Assembly: GCF_000522505.1 (NCBI RefSeq) | Contig: NZ_AZMV01000003.1 | Coordinates: 1-43,650 of the forward strand | Length of the DNA stretch: 43,650 nucleotides | Origin: Bifidobacterium moukalabense DSM 27321 | Lineage (GTDB): Bacteria; Actinomycetota; Actinomycetes; Actinomycetales; Bifidobacteriaceae | Direction: 5' to 3' | In this document: positions 22,201 through 30,070 of the stretch, piece after piece | Layout: each line of letters begins with the position of its first letter | Numbering within the stretch: position 1 is the first letter of the stretch | Made by a program: the position numbers and the translations under genes | Notes under the pieces: model-generated | The model's database searches: none | Told to the model about the DNA's origin: nothing | The model's input: the letters and a program-made list of their open reading frames with translations, nothing else

Positions 22201-23421
22201 GAAAGAGGCGTACTGATCGTAGCCTTCCGTGTTCAGCTTGACCAGCGCCTTGTTGAAATCACTGAAGGTGATTTTTCCGCCCTTCATAGCACTGTAAAGG
22301 TCGTTTTGTGAGGCATTCGCGCCGAGCATGCTCTTCGCTAACTGGTTGATCTGGCCAGGCATGGCATTCACCACGCTACGCCAAGCCGCCGCATCCACCT
22401 TGTTCGCGGAAAGCATCTGATTATACTGCTCGATGGCGTTCGCCTGCAAGGTGGTATCCTTACCGCCAGCCAATACGGCGTTGTTGAATGCGAGGGCGAT
22501 GCTGGTAGCCTCGTCAAGATTACTGGTCAATGGTGCCAGCTGCTGTACCATGCCGACCATCGAAGCCGTGGAAGTCGGCAAACCATCCAAACTGGACGAA
22601 ATACGCTTGATCGCAGCGGCCGCATCGTCGGCGTTGTAGCCGAGGTTCTTCATGACCTTCGGAAAATTGTTCATGGTGTCGGCACGGGTGATGGCGCCGG
22701 ACACGTTGGACGAAATCACGGACGCGACCTTGCTGAACGCGCTCTGCGCAAAACCAGCGATCGCACCGAACTTAGCCGCACCCCACGCCGAAAAGAAACG
22801 GGTTGAGTCGGCGATACCGCTTGCACTCGACGAACTCACCGACGATTGCATACTCTTGAACGAATTGACCGCATTACGCGCACTATCGGCGGCGCTGCGG
22901 AAGAATCCGGCCGACTTGGACGTGCTGGAATTCAGATTATCCTGAGCACTCTTCAACTGCGATTGGGTTTCCTTCAACCCATTCTGAGCACTCTTCAACT
23001 GCTCTTCGGCGCTCTTGTAGGCTTCGGTCTTCTGCCGAGCCTTGCTCCGCGCATCATTCAAACGAGACTGCGCACTGATCGCCTGAGAACTGGACGAACC
23101 ATACTTCGCCGTGGTTTCCGTCAGCTTCGCTTCGGCGGCCTGCACCTTCAACGTCGCAGTACGCTCAGCCTCTCGTGCGGTCACGATCTGCGACTTGCAC
23201 TGATTCACCGTAGTCGCGGCACGCTTCTCCGCCGACTCGAGCGCCTTGACCTGATCGGACAGAGGGTTCGACGTGCCAGCCGCCTGCTTCATCGCGTCCG
23301 CGAACTTCTTGCCCGCATTACGACCGGCAGAGGTGACGGACGCGTTCACGCCGCTATTCAGTTTCGTGCTGAATGCGCTCAGATTCGGCAGTACGTCAAT
23401 CCATGCGGCTGTTCCGGCCAT
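19267..23421 (-). CDS. Tape measure protein with C-terminal lytic transglycosylase
   Basis: The product has about 1384 residues from ATG 23421 (MAGTAAWIDVLPNLSAF); ATG 23445 overlaps the upstream stop and is the alternative. The order is an N-terminal helical part with repeating Gln/Lys/Ala coiled coil, a TP901-type tape measure core, and hydrophobic segments. Two 40-residue tandem repeats (WLGLTPT-IIDFFTGIP) follow. The C-terminal SLT-like domain has RMNQESGGNPNAIN (catalytic Glu) and GLMQTIPSTF. It sets tail length and helps DNA cross the wall. Confidence 0.92.
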   Translation of the reverse strand: MAGTAAWIDVLPNLSAFSTKLNSGVNASVTSAGRNAGKKFADAMKQAAGTSNPLSDQVKALESAEKRAATTVNQCKSQIVTAREAERTATLKVQAAEAKLTETTAKYGSSSSQAISAQSRLNDARSKARQKTEAYKSAEEQLKSAQNGLKETQSQLKSAQDNLNSSTSKSAGFFRSAADSARNAVNSFKSMQSSVSSSSASGIADSTRFFSAWGAAKFGAIAGFAQSAFSKVASVISSNVSGAITRADTMNNFPKVMKNLGYNADDAAAAIKRISSSLDGLPTSTASMVGMVQQLAPLTSNLDEATSIALAFNNAVLAGGKDTTLQANAIEQYNQMLSANKVDAAAWRSVVNAMPGQINQLAKSMLGANASQNDLYSAMKGGKITFSDFNKALVKLNTEGYDQYASFTDQAKDATQGIGTALENVKNRVQKAVQKVIEAFGTSNISNAINKFSGSFSKAGDIAATAVTNIKTKVSAVVSYLKTGELSDEWKKAFGTASWAPQLQATLDGIRSTCGKVFDSIKESAAKLAASWSNLLPPEDVKAGIEAFANGAIKTIGNIVEGIAVSMANVVGWISQFMQTLSESGAVQTFAEGCGALASAFGDLFKALTPDNAETVNKISTNFDSAKDSAKTFADIISALGEGVSKAAQGLKDISKWISTFKKDLESFGVLDTIKETFSTIGESMSKWASAIKKLGRAISSLIDAFTPLKSKADDAKKSLTPSDAAWGMKSLADWWLKVAKTISKVIDGITHGVHVVADAIDKITGLFNKVPDLSKAFGTATNVFSGPGGLSLNGIGTFSSLIDDSGAVEILGQKWNDFTSQLSDSWSQVTQDMQGVFGDLGAAIQEKWQAVVDWLGLTPTTIIDFFTGIPDAISGFFSSAGEWIQEKWQELVDWLGLTPTSIIDFFTGIPGDFNDLFQSAKDKITGIFGTVGDWFDQHVKTPIKNVLDAIGNTFQSTKDWIKESWDKVKEAAKSPVKFIVDTVYTNGIKKVWNSVAGAVGLKLSLPDVKFANGGINPGYAPGKDTILAMTSPGEAWMVPEWVKAVGASNIYRWNAMARNQGVGAVREDMGLTPHFAKGGVVSKVTSAVSGATSSVKKWLEDLTEEAQSFVKNPGSWVTSKILDPVKSQVMKISGGQFGQMVGKLPVSVASALVDKAKASASELAAKWVSKTTASDDSSDGGQYQGAVSAGVEQWRSLVVRVLKELGQSESWANTVLRRMNQESGGNPNAINNWDSNAAAGHPSKGLMQTIPSTFAAYAGPYASRGIYDPLANIYAGVNYALHRYGSLSALNRAGGYALGGIVGDNRPTLYDRGGILPPGRHLVANETKQPELVLTRDQILKVFGGTAEGGDRTVNMNISIPERTDPWSEAAVYVQTARHQLRG
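20690..20890. repeat. Two tandem 120-bp repeats within the tape measure gene
   Basis: The segments starting at 20690 and 20810 (GGAATTCCGGTGAAGAAGTC and following, to TGCCACTTCTCCTGAAT) are closely similar copies with a 120-bp period, equal to 40 codons. They code for the repeated WLGLTPT-IIDFFTGIP segment. Copy-number change would alter tail length. Confidence 0.75.
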
Positions 23422-23441
23422 TTCCGTCACCTCACCAATCA

Positions 23442-24196
23442 TCATTTTCCAGACGGCTGTACGAGTGCCAATAGCTCGGCCCGCTCCTGCGCCTGAATTT
23501 GTTCATCCACCGGCTCCACCGACGTTGATTCCTCCGCCAGCATGGCCGGAGGCTTCAATCGAGGCCGAATGTCCTCGTCCTCGAGCGGATGCTCTACGAA
23601 CGGAGCGCAGGCGCTTACCGTCAACTGCACATCCCTCAGCATGTCGCTCAAGTCATGCAGTATCCACTCGGTTTCACTCCAACCGCTACCGACCAACGCC
23701 CGATAAAACACGTTGTCGGGCGGCATGTGCACGATCAGCGCATGCAAGGCACGCAGGCTGATCTTCCCCTGCCAGAACTCCTGAATCGGGTCGCGGGGAC
23801 TGTAGACCGCGCACAAGGCGGCCTCCAATTCCTCCGCATACCCTCCCGCTTCAAGAAGTTCTACCGCTGTGTAGGGTTTCCCTCGGAATCCTTCTCGGTC
23901 AAATCCTCGGCGGCCTGCTGAAGCAAAAGCATCAGCAAGGTCACGGTACCGCCCTCGGCATCGAACCGCTCATACTGGTCACCCAACAGCGCCTTGGCCA
24001 GCTGGAATTCATCATCGGCCTTCTGCGCCTCATTGAAAGCACGCTTTTCCTCATTCGTCTGGAACAGCGGCAGATGGAAGCGGTAGACGGTCTTGGAATC
24101 ATCATCGATCGTGAATTCGACGTATTCCGGAATGTTCGGATGGGATTCCAGGTACTTCGCCTTGACCGCCTGAAGAGAATACTGCTTGTTAGCCAT
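23442..24196 (-). CDS. Tail assembly chaperone, long form made by -1 frameshift (G-T)
   Basis: The 107-codon upstream part of the short form joins after the slippery heptamer to a second frame. That frame reads PYTAVELLEAGGYAEELEAA and continues to 23442, giving about 251 residues. The downstream frame has no ribosome site where it opens, its first ATG-like codon lies well inside conserved sequence, and the new frame reads smoothly from the slip site. The long form is needed with the short form in a fixed ratio to load the tape measure protein, as established for lambda gpG/gpGT. Confidence 0.85.
23861..24196 (-). CDS. Tail assembly chaperone, short form (G)
   Basis: The product has 111 residues (MANKQYSLQAVKAKYLES...EGNPTQR), encoded between the major tail protein and tape measure genes, the invariant chaperone position. 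The in-frame sequence upstream of 24196 is an artefact that crosses the terminator. It binds the tape measure protein during tail assembly. Confidence 0.85.
   Translation of the reverse strand: MANKQYSLQAVKAKYLESHPNIPEYVEFTIDDDSKTVYRFHLPLFQTNEEKRAFNEAQKADDEFQLAKALLGDQYERFDAEGGTVTLLMLLLQQAAEDLTEKDSEGNPTQR
23876..23882 (-). promoter_or_regulatory. -1 ribosomal slippery site GGGAAAC
   Basis: In frame G-GGA-AAC followed by CCT, 5 codons before the short-form stop. It is a canonical X-XXY-YYZ heptamer. After slipping, the reading passes into the downstream frame without a stop. Confidence 0.85.
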
Positions 24197-24235
24197 AAAA
24201 ATCATTGCCTTTCTGAAAAATTCCTTTATTGACAG

Positions 24236-24283
24236 TAAAAATCCCGTATGGGTGGGAAAGGAACCGAAAGCCACCCACACGGG
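24236..24283 (-). terminator. Strong intrinsic terminator after the major tail gene
   Basis: On the minus strand CCCGTGTGGGTGG pairs with CCACCCATACGGG around a 15-nt loop, followed by ATTTTTA. A leaky stop here would raise tail-tube transcript over chaperone transcript. It begins 6 bases after the second stop of the possible tail extension. Confidence 0.85.
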
Positions 24284-24375
24284 AAGAATCATTGAGAAGA
24301 TTCAGACGTTGGTTGCTCAGCCGTCTCCACACCATCCGCCGTCACGTCGGACGATGATTCAGCGACGGCAGCTAC

Positions 24376-24999
24376 CTAAGCCGTCTTGGCGATCTTCTCG
24401 CCCTCGTAGAAGGTCTTGTTGGTCTTCGGGTCACGGAAGAAGGTGAAGGTCTGGTCTTCACCCTCGGCATCGGAACGATTCTTCGTGTTGTCGCCCTGAT
24501 TCGTGACCTTCACACGATAGCCCGCCTCGACACGATAATGCGCATCAGTGCCGATGCCGTCCTGACCAAGCCAGATCAGCCGATAGTAGGGGAAGTCCGA
24601 GGTTTCGCCGTCCGTGTACTCGAAACCTTCGTCATTCTTGGCTGGCCACTGGGATACCGGCAGGCCGTGAGCCAATGCCTTCACCCACGCATTCATCTCC
24701 AAGAAGGTAAGCTGTAGAGTACGGTTACGGCTGGTGATGTCGGAACGTACCGGCTCCAAATCCTGCACGGCCTGCACGTCGGAGGATTCGGTGGAACGAG
24801 ACATTTTCGCACCATCGGTCGAGATGTAGCCGAGCACCTTGAAGCCTTCCGGCAGGGCGTTCGGCTTGCCGGTCGTCTCGTCGAAGAATGCGGTCGGCAT
24901 CTCGGTGGAATAGTCCGCAATGGCAAGCAGCTGAGTGCCCCACTTGCGGACGTTCTTGTTGTTATCGTTGAGAATACTGGCTACGTCTGTTGCGGCCAT
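24376..24999 (-). CDS. Major tail tube protein
   Basis: The product has 207 residues, starting MAATDVASILNDNN behind AAGGAGGA. It is the right length and position for the tube protein, between the tail terminator and chaperone genes. The core is beta-rich (LGYISTDGAKMSRSTESSDVQAVQ, YYRLIWLGQDG, TFTFFRDPKTNKTFYEGEK). The TAG stop at 24376 is followed in the same frame by 28 further codons to TGA at 24289, which may form an extended version (see findings). Confidence 0.88.
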   Translation of the reverse strand: MAATDVASILNDNNKNVRKWGTQLLAIADYSTEMPTAFFDETTGKPNALPEGFKVLGYISTDGAKMSRSTESSDVQAVQDLEPVRSDITSRNRTLQLTFLEMNAWVKALAHGLPVSQWPAKNDEGFEYTDGETSDFPYYRLIWLGQDGIGTDAHYRVEAGYRVKVTNQGDNTKNRSDAEGEDQTFTFFRDPKTNKTFYEGEKIAKTA

Positions 25000-25017
25000 C
25001 ATTCCTCCTTATTTTCA

Positions 25018-25422
25018 CTATTTGAGACTTGTTTTCGGACGCATGCTAAGGGTGACCGTGGCTGTGCACCGAAGCACGTTCGCGGCACGCTCGTAAGCGG
25101 TTTGCGAGAATTCCGTGATAGAAGACGTATCGACATAGCCGTATTGGTTGCCGTCCCCCGACAGGCGGAAGACGGCGGCTTCGATACCGCCAGTAATTTC
25201 AGCCATCGACTTCCAATCAGCCGCAAACACGTCCACGTCGAGACTCCGGATGCGCGTGTAGCCGTCGCCTTGACCGCCACCCGGCGCAGGCGACACCATC
25301 ACCAAAGGCAACCGGTTGGTCATGTCATCCGGCAGCTTGGAAACAGCCGTGATATTGGCCTTGTCCTTCAGCCATGCGATCAGCAATGGGAGGCCGTGCG
25401 GCCATTGGCCTTGCAAAAGCAT
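25018..25422 (-). CDS. Tail terminator / tail completion protein
   Basis: The product has 134 residues. The position between the HK97 gp10-like and tail tube genes and the pattern PLVMVSPAPGG...DVDVFAADW match the HK97 gp10-adjacent tail terminator group. It caps tail tube polymerisation. Its ATG follows the preceding stop by one base. Confidence 0.78.
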   Translation of the reverse strand: MLLQGQWPHGLPLLIAWLKDKANITAVSKLPDDMTNRLPLVMVSPAPGGGQGDGYTRIRSLDVDVFAADWKSMAEITGGIEAAVFRLSGDGNQYGYVDTSSITEFSQTAYERAANVLRCTATVTLSMRPKTSLK

Positions 25423-25749
25423 TCAGTCCCCCATCTCCGCTATCGCACGACGCAGGAAGCCTTTTTTAGGCAGTTTCCCGTCGCCATACTCCTTCGCTGT
25501 CGCGTTTTCGTCGCCGATCATCACACGCGCATAGGGACGCTGGATATGGCTCGGCGACTTCGAACCGGGACGTTGGCCTTGAATGACCCGCACGGAAGCC
25601 GCATACCGTTGATCGCCCTCCTTCAGGGCGATACGTTTCACAATCGGCGCGAGCCGCCGAGCCTTCGCATTCAACGCGGCGGTAACGGTCGGATTGGCGA
25701 GCACGTTTTTGCGCATCCAATCCTCGGAAACAGTGAATTTCGAGGTCAT
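25423..25749 (-). CDS. HK97 gp10-like head-tail joining protein
   Basis: The product has 108 residues from ATG 25749, which overlaps the upstream stop (ATGA). It is basic and helical with VRVIQGQRPGSKSPSHIQRPYARVMI, typical of gp10-type proteins. Longer readings to 25917 lie over the neighbour gene and are shadows. Part of the head-tail interface. Confidence 0.75.
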   Translation of the reverse strand: MTSKFTVSEDWMRKNVLANPTVTAALNAKARRLAPIVKRIALKEGDQRYAASVRVIQGQRPGSKSPSHIQRPYARVMIGDENATAKEYGDGKLPKKGFLRRAIAEMGD

Positions 25750-26099
25750 GAAGCCACCTCCGTCATCCACCATTCCGTATGATTGCCGATGCCGTCCGCC
25801 GTCACATAGTCGTAGGCGGCGGAAGCCGGTTGGAAGATTCGACCGTTCCATTCGATGCGTGAATCGCCTGTCAGGAGCCGTGCCACCAAGTCGCCCTCGT
25901 GGCTGAAGCACTTCCATTGCGGCAAATGGTTCGCGTCCTCGAACAGCGGCAGATCAGTGACCGCCACCGGCTGCACGTTGCAGCCCTCCAGCACGGTTTT
26001 GCGGGTCGTGTACTGCGGTTGGCCGTATTCGTCCGTCTCGCCATCCACAACCTTCGTGATGATCGTCAAGGTGTGCCCGTGGATACCGTCTGGTGTCAT
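25746..26099 (-). CDS. Head-tail stopper/adaptor
   Basis: The product has 117 residues of mainly beta structure (HTLTIITKVVDGETDEYGQPQY...). Placed between the connector and gp10-like genes, it fits the stopper that closes the portal after packaging. The ATG follows the upstream TGA by one base. Confidence 0.72.
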   Translation of the reverse strand: MTPDGIHGHTLTIITKVVDGETDEYGQPQYTTRKTVLEGCNVQPVAVTDLPLFEDANHLPQWKCFSHEGDLVARLLTGDSRIEWNGRIFQPASAAYDYVTADGIGNHTEWWMTEVAS

Positions 26100-26100
26100 G

Positions 26101-26631
26101 TCAGTCCACCTTGTATCTGGCTACCATCGCCGCCCATTGCGCAGTCGTGCCCACCGTTAGAGCGGTGGAATAGGTGCGTTGTTCCGCACCTGTCGTGTAC
26201 GAGACCACACCGGGAAGCATCTGGTAGATGGCCGCCGCCTGCTCGAGCACGACATCCTGCACGCCTTTCGGTACTGGGTCATAGCCGTGCGTGTAGGTGA
26301 CTTGCACGCTCCGCCAACGGTTCGGAATCGGACGGTCGAGACGAATCGCGCCAATTGCAGACCATTCGAAATCCGAGACGGTTTCGCCGTCGATCTGCAA
26401 TTCGGAAACGTCCCGCACCGGCAGACAAGGCAAGGTCAACGCCCTGCCACCGTCCGAATCTAAGACCACGGTTTCAGTCACCAGGCTGATCGGATTGTTG
26501 GTCTGTTCACGGAAACGACCGGAGGCCAGACGGAGCGCGAGATTCAATTTCTCGTCATCCGTGCTGGCCCCGGTCTTGACGGCAAGATCGGCGATGGAAG
26601 CCAATGGCGCAAGCTCGTCATTGCCGGCCAT
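26101..26631 (-). CDS. Head-tail connector (gp6-like)
   Basis: The product has about 176 residues. A helical N terminus (ASIADLAVKTGASTDDEKLNLALRLAS) and RFREQTNNPISLVTETVVLDSDGG match the Phage_connector/gp6 family. ATG 26631 is chosen, with GTG 26634 as alternative. It forms a ring below the portal. Confidence 0.8.
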   Translation of the reverse strand: MAGNDELAPLASIADLAVKTGASTDDEKLNLALRLASGRFREQTNNPISLVTETVVLDSDGGRALTLPCLPVRDVSELQIDGETVSDFEWSAIGAIRLDRPIPNRWRSVQVTYTHGYDPVPKGVQDVVLEQAAAIYQMLPGVVSYTTGAEQRTYSTALTVGTTAQWAAMVARYKVD

Positions 26632-26644
26632 CACTCACCGCCAA

Positions 26645-28648
26645 TCAGTGAGAGGCGGATGCTGCGGCGAGCTTGACCACGGCGAGGCGCTTCGGTTCGC
26701 GGATGAACAGCATGTTGCGTTCCTCGGCGCGAACGTAGGTCAGGTTGTGGCGTGCATCGTCCTCGTTCTGGTTGAACGCTTCGATGGTCAGCGGCACGTA
26801 GTTGAGCAACTGCACGGTGCTGAAATCACCTATGACTGCGGTGCCCTTCGGCAGTGCCTGAGATTCGATGCGTGGAATGCCCCACAGCATGTTCGGCCCC
26901 ATCGAGAACGGCCCCTGACCGAAGTAGCGGCCCTGCTTGTCCTGCATCAGGTCGATGCTCTCGTTATCCTCCGGATTCAGGACGATGGCCTGAATGTTCG
27001 TGCCGATAGCGGAGAGGACGCGCTTCGCATGGCGTACGGTCGTGAAAATGTCGGTATCGAAGGCGACCTGCTGGGTGCCGTCGGTGTTCAGGATGCCCTT
27101 CTGTGCGACGTCGGTATTGGAATCGCCGTTGAGAATGGTCTTCTCAAGGTATTCGTTGAGGTTGCGCATCAGGGTCTGGTTGATAAGGGTCGAGATGATG
27201 CCGTCATCGTGCAGTTCCTGATTGGTGACCTTGAAGCCGTCGGCGCAAGTCCATTCCTTCGCTTCGGCCATCTGAGTGCCAAGATCGGACAATGGCTTGG
27301 AGCCGTTTTCCTTGACGGCGGCCGCATTGTTGGTCACGGAGATCAGCTGACGATACTTGACGTATCCGCTATTGGTGGAGCCTCGGGTGATAAGGCCGAG
27401 GAACACGTTCGGCGTCGGATAGGTGACGTCAGTGTAGCCCGGCAGGACGGTCGGATTGACGGCGCCCGGCAGTGCGGTGCTGATCGGATTCGGGTCGGAC
27501 TTGACGCGAATCTGACTCTTGGCGATACGCACCGGCGTACGATCAGGCGTAGTAGCCGACTTGAAGGCGCGGTAGGCGTCGGTGTTCACGAACGCTTCGC
27601 CGATGCTCTTGGCAACGATGGCCTTGCCGGACACGTCGTCGGACGGTTCAGACTTGGCAAGCATGCTCTTCAACGCTTCGGAAGCCTCATGCTCCTTGGC
27701 GATGCGTGCCTTCAGGTCATCGGCCTTCGCACGGAGGGCGATGATCTCATCGTTTTCCTCCGTGGTGAATGCGCGGCCCTCGCCCTGCGCGGTAGCCGCA
27801 ATGGCCTTCACGCGCGTGAGGGCGTCCTGCAATTCCTGTTTCATGCTCATATCTGAATCTCCTTCGCTGATGAGCTGTGTTTCCATTTCCGCCGCCCACG
27901 CGGTCAAATCGGGCAAACTTGCAATTTCCGCCGAATCGGCTGGTTCGGCAGGTTCGGCGGGTTCGGCCTGCGACTGTTCTTCGTGCATGACCTCACGAAT
28001 GAGGTTGCGCAGTTCGTCGCGGTCGAATTGCATTGAAAAAGGCCCCGAACCGTCTGGTTCGGAGCCTTCAGTAGAATCAGGTTTCATGTCTTGCTGGCCG
28101 GTATCGTTCGGCGGGTCATCGCTCTTGGTGCTGACCAATCGCGTCTCGGGATTCGCACCACGCAAGCACAGGCTGACCTCGAACAGGTCAAACTTTTCAA
28201 TCGGCCAGACGCAACCGCCGTCAGACTTGCTGATCGACGGGCCGTAAACGGCGTCGCCGCCGACCGAGAATTCATGCACTCGGCCATCCTTGAGCATCTT
28301 GAAACACTGCAAGCCGTTCGGACTGCTCAAGTCAAGCTGGCCGTCAATCTCCAAGCAGGTCGCAGTCTGCCGCATGCCGGTAATCGTGCCGATGTTCGCC
28401 TGAGGGTCATTCCACTTGTGCGCGAACAGAATCGGTATCACCGTACCAGCCTTGAATTTCGCAATGGAATCATCGAAGGCACCCGGTTTCATCACGTCGC
28501 CTTGAGAATCCACCACGTCGAACGTGGATACCACGGCTGTGAATTTGCCTTCACCTAACGACTTATCGCCACCTAAGCCCATGACCTCCGATTTCGTCCG
28601 TAGGGTCATGCGCTGTTTCTCAGGGGGCTGTTCGCCTTCCTTACGCAT
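26645..28648 (-). CDS. Fused prohead protease-major capsid protein (HK97 family)
   Basis: The product has 667 residues. Residues 20-175 are an HK97-type S78 prohead protease, with putative catalytic His77 (LFAHKWNDP) and Ser128 (VHEFSVGG) and the end FEVSLCLRGANPETRL. Residues 180-266 form a linker with Pro/Glu/Ala repeats. Residues 267-667 are the HK97-fold capsid protein, beginning with a helical delta-like domain. The start at 28648 (GGAGG, overlapping the portal stop) is used. An internal ATG at 27850 has a strong AAGGAG 8 bases upstream and would make the capsid protein alone. Confidence 0.88.
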   Translation of the reverse strand: MRKEGEQPPEKQRMTLRTKSEVMGLGGDKSLGEGKFTAVVSTFDVVDSQGDVMKPGAFDDSIAKFKAGTVIPILFAHKWNDPQANIGTITGMRQTATCLEIDGQLDLSSPNGLQCFKMLKDGRVHEFSVGGDAVYGPSISKSDGGCVWPIEKFDLFEVSLCLRGANPETRLVSTKSDDPPNDTGQQDMKPDSTEGSEPDGSGPFSMQFDRDELRNLIREVMHEEQSQAEPAEPAEPADSAEIASLPDLTAWAAEMETQLISEGDSDMSMKQELQDALTRVKAIAATAQGEGRAFTTEENDEIIALRAKADDLKARIAKEHEASEALKSMLAKSEPSDDVSGKAIVAKSIGEAFVNTDAYRAFKSATTPDRTPVRIAKSQIRVKSDPNPISTALPGAVNPTVLPGYTDVTYPTPNVFLGLITRGSTNSGYVKYRQLISVTNNAAAVKENGSKPLSDLGTQMAEAKEWTCADGFKVTNQELHDDGIISTLINQTLMRNLNEYLEKTILNGDSNTDVAQKGILNTDGTQQVAFDTDIFTTVRHAKRVLSAIGTNIQAIVLNPEDNESIDLMQDKQGRYFGQGPFSMGPNMLWGIPRIESQALPKGTAVIGDFSTVQLLNYVPLTIEAFNQNEDDARHNLTYVRAEERNMLFIREPKRLAVVKLAAASASH
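27850..27864 (-). promoter_or_regulatory. Internal ribosome site for separate capsid protein
   Basis: AAGGAG at 27859-27864 is followed after 8 bases by ATG 27850 (MSMKQELQDALTRV). In-frame initiation would yield a 401-residue product, the usual size of an HK97-type capsid subunit with delta domain. Confidence 0.65.
28036..28066 (-). terminator. Intrinsic-terminator-like hairpin inside the protease-capsid gene
   Basis: GGCTCCGAACC pairs with GGTTCGGGGCC (28041-28051/28056-28066) with a GTCT/AGAC loop on the minus strand, the one non-Watson-Crick pair being G-U in the RNA, followed by TTTTTC. It lies in the linker between the protease and the capsid internal start. Confidence 0.7.
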
Positions 28649-29915
28649 TCGCACCTCCAAGATTCTGAGAGCCGCTATCATGCGGACTGGCCTGCGTACC
28701 GCCGCCGCGCACGGTATTGAGCTGGGTTAGGATTTCGTCATAGTCCGGCCCCTTCGGTGCGAGACCATGATCGGCACGTGCCTCGTTCACGCTCATCCAA
28801 GGGCCGCCAACAGCGGATGACGTCACCTGTGCATCATCGATGAAGCTGCCGCGCAAGGCGCTCTCGATGTTGAATTCGATGAATTGGCCTTTGAAGAAAC
28901 GTGAGCATATCTGCTCGTTGAAAGCGCCCTGCAACTGCTCGAAGAGGGGGCCGAGGGTTTCACGGTAGAGGGCGTCTCGGAACGCCTGTTGCGTCGCGTA
29001 TTTGCCTTCACGGGCGCCGACCATTTCAGGCGGCACCTGATAGGCTGACGCCACTTCGATGTCGCTTAGGGTGCGGCCTTCGACTTCCTGCGCATCCTTC
29101 GGCGTGAATTCCGCACCGACCTTCTGATAGGTGATGCCGCGAAGGATAGGGCTTTCGCCTTCCTTGCCGCCACCGTCAATCCAATTGCCCAGTTCGGTTT
29201 GCAGGCGTTTTCGAGCGTCTGGACTCAGCGCCGCCTCGGTCAAGTCCTGACTCCAGTAGCCAGGCATGCGCAGGCCATGCTTCCAGAGCTGGCGGCGCCA
29301 TTTCACGGCCTCGGTATGCTCGTCCAAAGTCTGCTGCAAAGTCAGCATCGGACTGACACCCTCATAGCCGCCGTAACCCTTGTCCCAGAAGAAGCCGTAA
29401 TCGGCACCCTCGGAGAATTTGGCGTATCCGTCAGGCATGCTGGTGAGGTCGGTGGTGATGATGCCGTCCACTTCGTCGATCGTGCCAGGCTGCTTGTGGA
29501 ATCGCCATTGTGCCGTCGAAAGTCGGATTAGTGTGTCATCGGAACGTGAGTATCGGACGCAGAATCGGTCGAAAAGCATCAGGTCGGCTACGATGTCGTG
29601 AATCAGCCGGTACATGCTCGTGCCGTTAGCTGGATTCGGGTGGTTCAGCATCTTGTACAAATCGCCGTCGGTGAGCATCTTACGTTTGCCGTACGGTTCG
29701 CCCTCGAACGCCTGAATGTGCACTCGGGCGACATTCCGGGCGATGAATTCCACGACCTTGCGCACGCTCGGCTGAGTCGAATAAATCTCGAAGGCGCGGG
29801 GGCCACTGGTCAACGGCGCGCCAGCATCGACCACAGGCCAAGGGCCGGTAACCGTAGCCCCAGCCTTGCCCGAAAAGTCGATGACGCTACCGCTCCCTTT
29901 AAAAAGCAAGCTCAT
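28641..29915 (-). CDS. Portal protein, HK97 family
   Basis: The product has 424 residues. Recognisable motifs include the N-terminal INH-like stretch, MLNHPNPANGTSMYRLIHDIVADLMLFD, GVSPMLTLQQTLDEH and VPPEMVGAREGKYATQQAFRDALYRETLGPLFEQLQ. Forms the dodecameric portal ring. ATGA overlap with the small membrane gene. Confidence 0.92.
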   Translation of the reverse strand: MSLLFKGSGSVIDFSGKAGATVTGPWPVVDAGAPLTSGPRAFEIYSTQPSVRKVVEFIARNVARVHIQAFEGEPYGKRKMLTDGDLYKMLNHPNPANGTSMYRLIHDIVADLMLFDRFCVRYSRSDDTLIRLSTAQWRFHKQPGTIDEVDGIITTDLTSMPDGYAKFSEGADYGFFWDKGYGGYEGVSPMLTLQQTLDEHTEAVKWRRQLWKHGLRMPGYWSQDLTEAALSPDARKRLQTELGNWIDGGGKEGESPILRGITYQKVGAEFTPKDAQEVEGRTLSDIEVASAYQVPPEMVGAREGKYATQQAFRDALYRETLGPLFEQLQGAFNEQICSRFFKGQFIEFNIESALRGSFIDDAQVTSSAVGGPWMSVNEARADHGLAPKGPDYDEILTQLNTVRGGGTQASPHDSGSQNLGGANA

Positions 29916-30070
29916 TCACGTACCACCTTCGCCAAACGCAAGACAATCGCCCCGGTGGCGATGCAGCCGAGCGGAGTCCAGATCAGAAAACAGCCAACGA
30001 CAATGAACACGAGACCGATGGCTTCCAAGACCATCTGAATCAGGTCAAGCAAAAAGGCTTTCCTCTTCAT
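29912..30070 (-). CDS. Small membrane protein between terminase and portal genes
   Basis: The product has 52 residues, starting MKRKAFLLDLIQMVLEAIG, with one or two hydrophobic segments (about 17-40). The start at 30070 is behind AAAAGGAG. It overlaps the terminase 3' end and the portal start. Small membrane proteins in this slot are frequent in actinobacterial siphophages; function unknown. Confidence 0.75.
   Translation of the reverse strand: MKRKAFLLDLIQMVLEAIGLVFIVVGCFLIWTPLGCIATGAIVLRLAKVVRE

Noticed and set aside
27935..27975. Short repeats CCGAACCNGCC as a possible CRISPR or iteron
   Set aside because: They encode the Ala-Glu-Pro linker repeats in the protease-capsid fusion. No spaced repeats of CRISPR type occur in the window.
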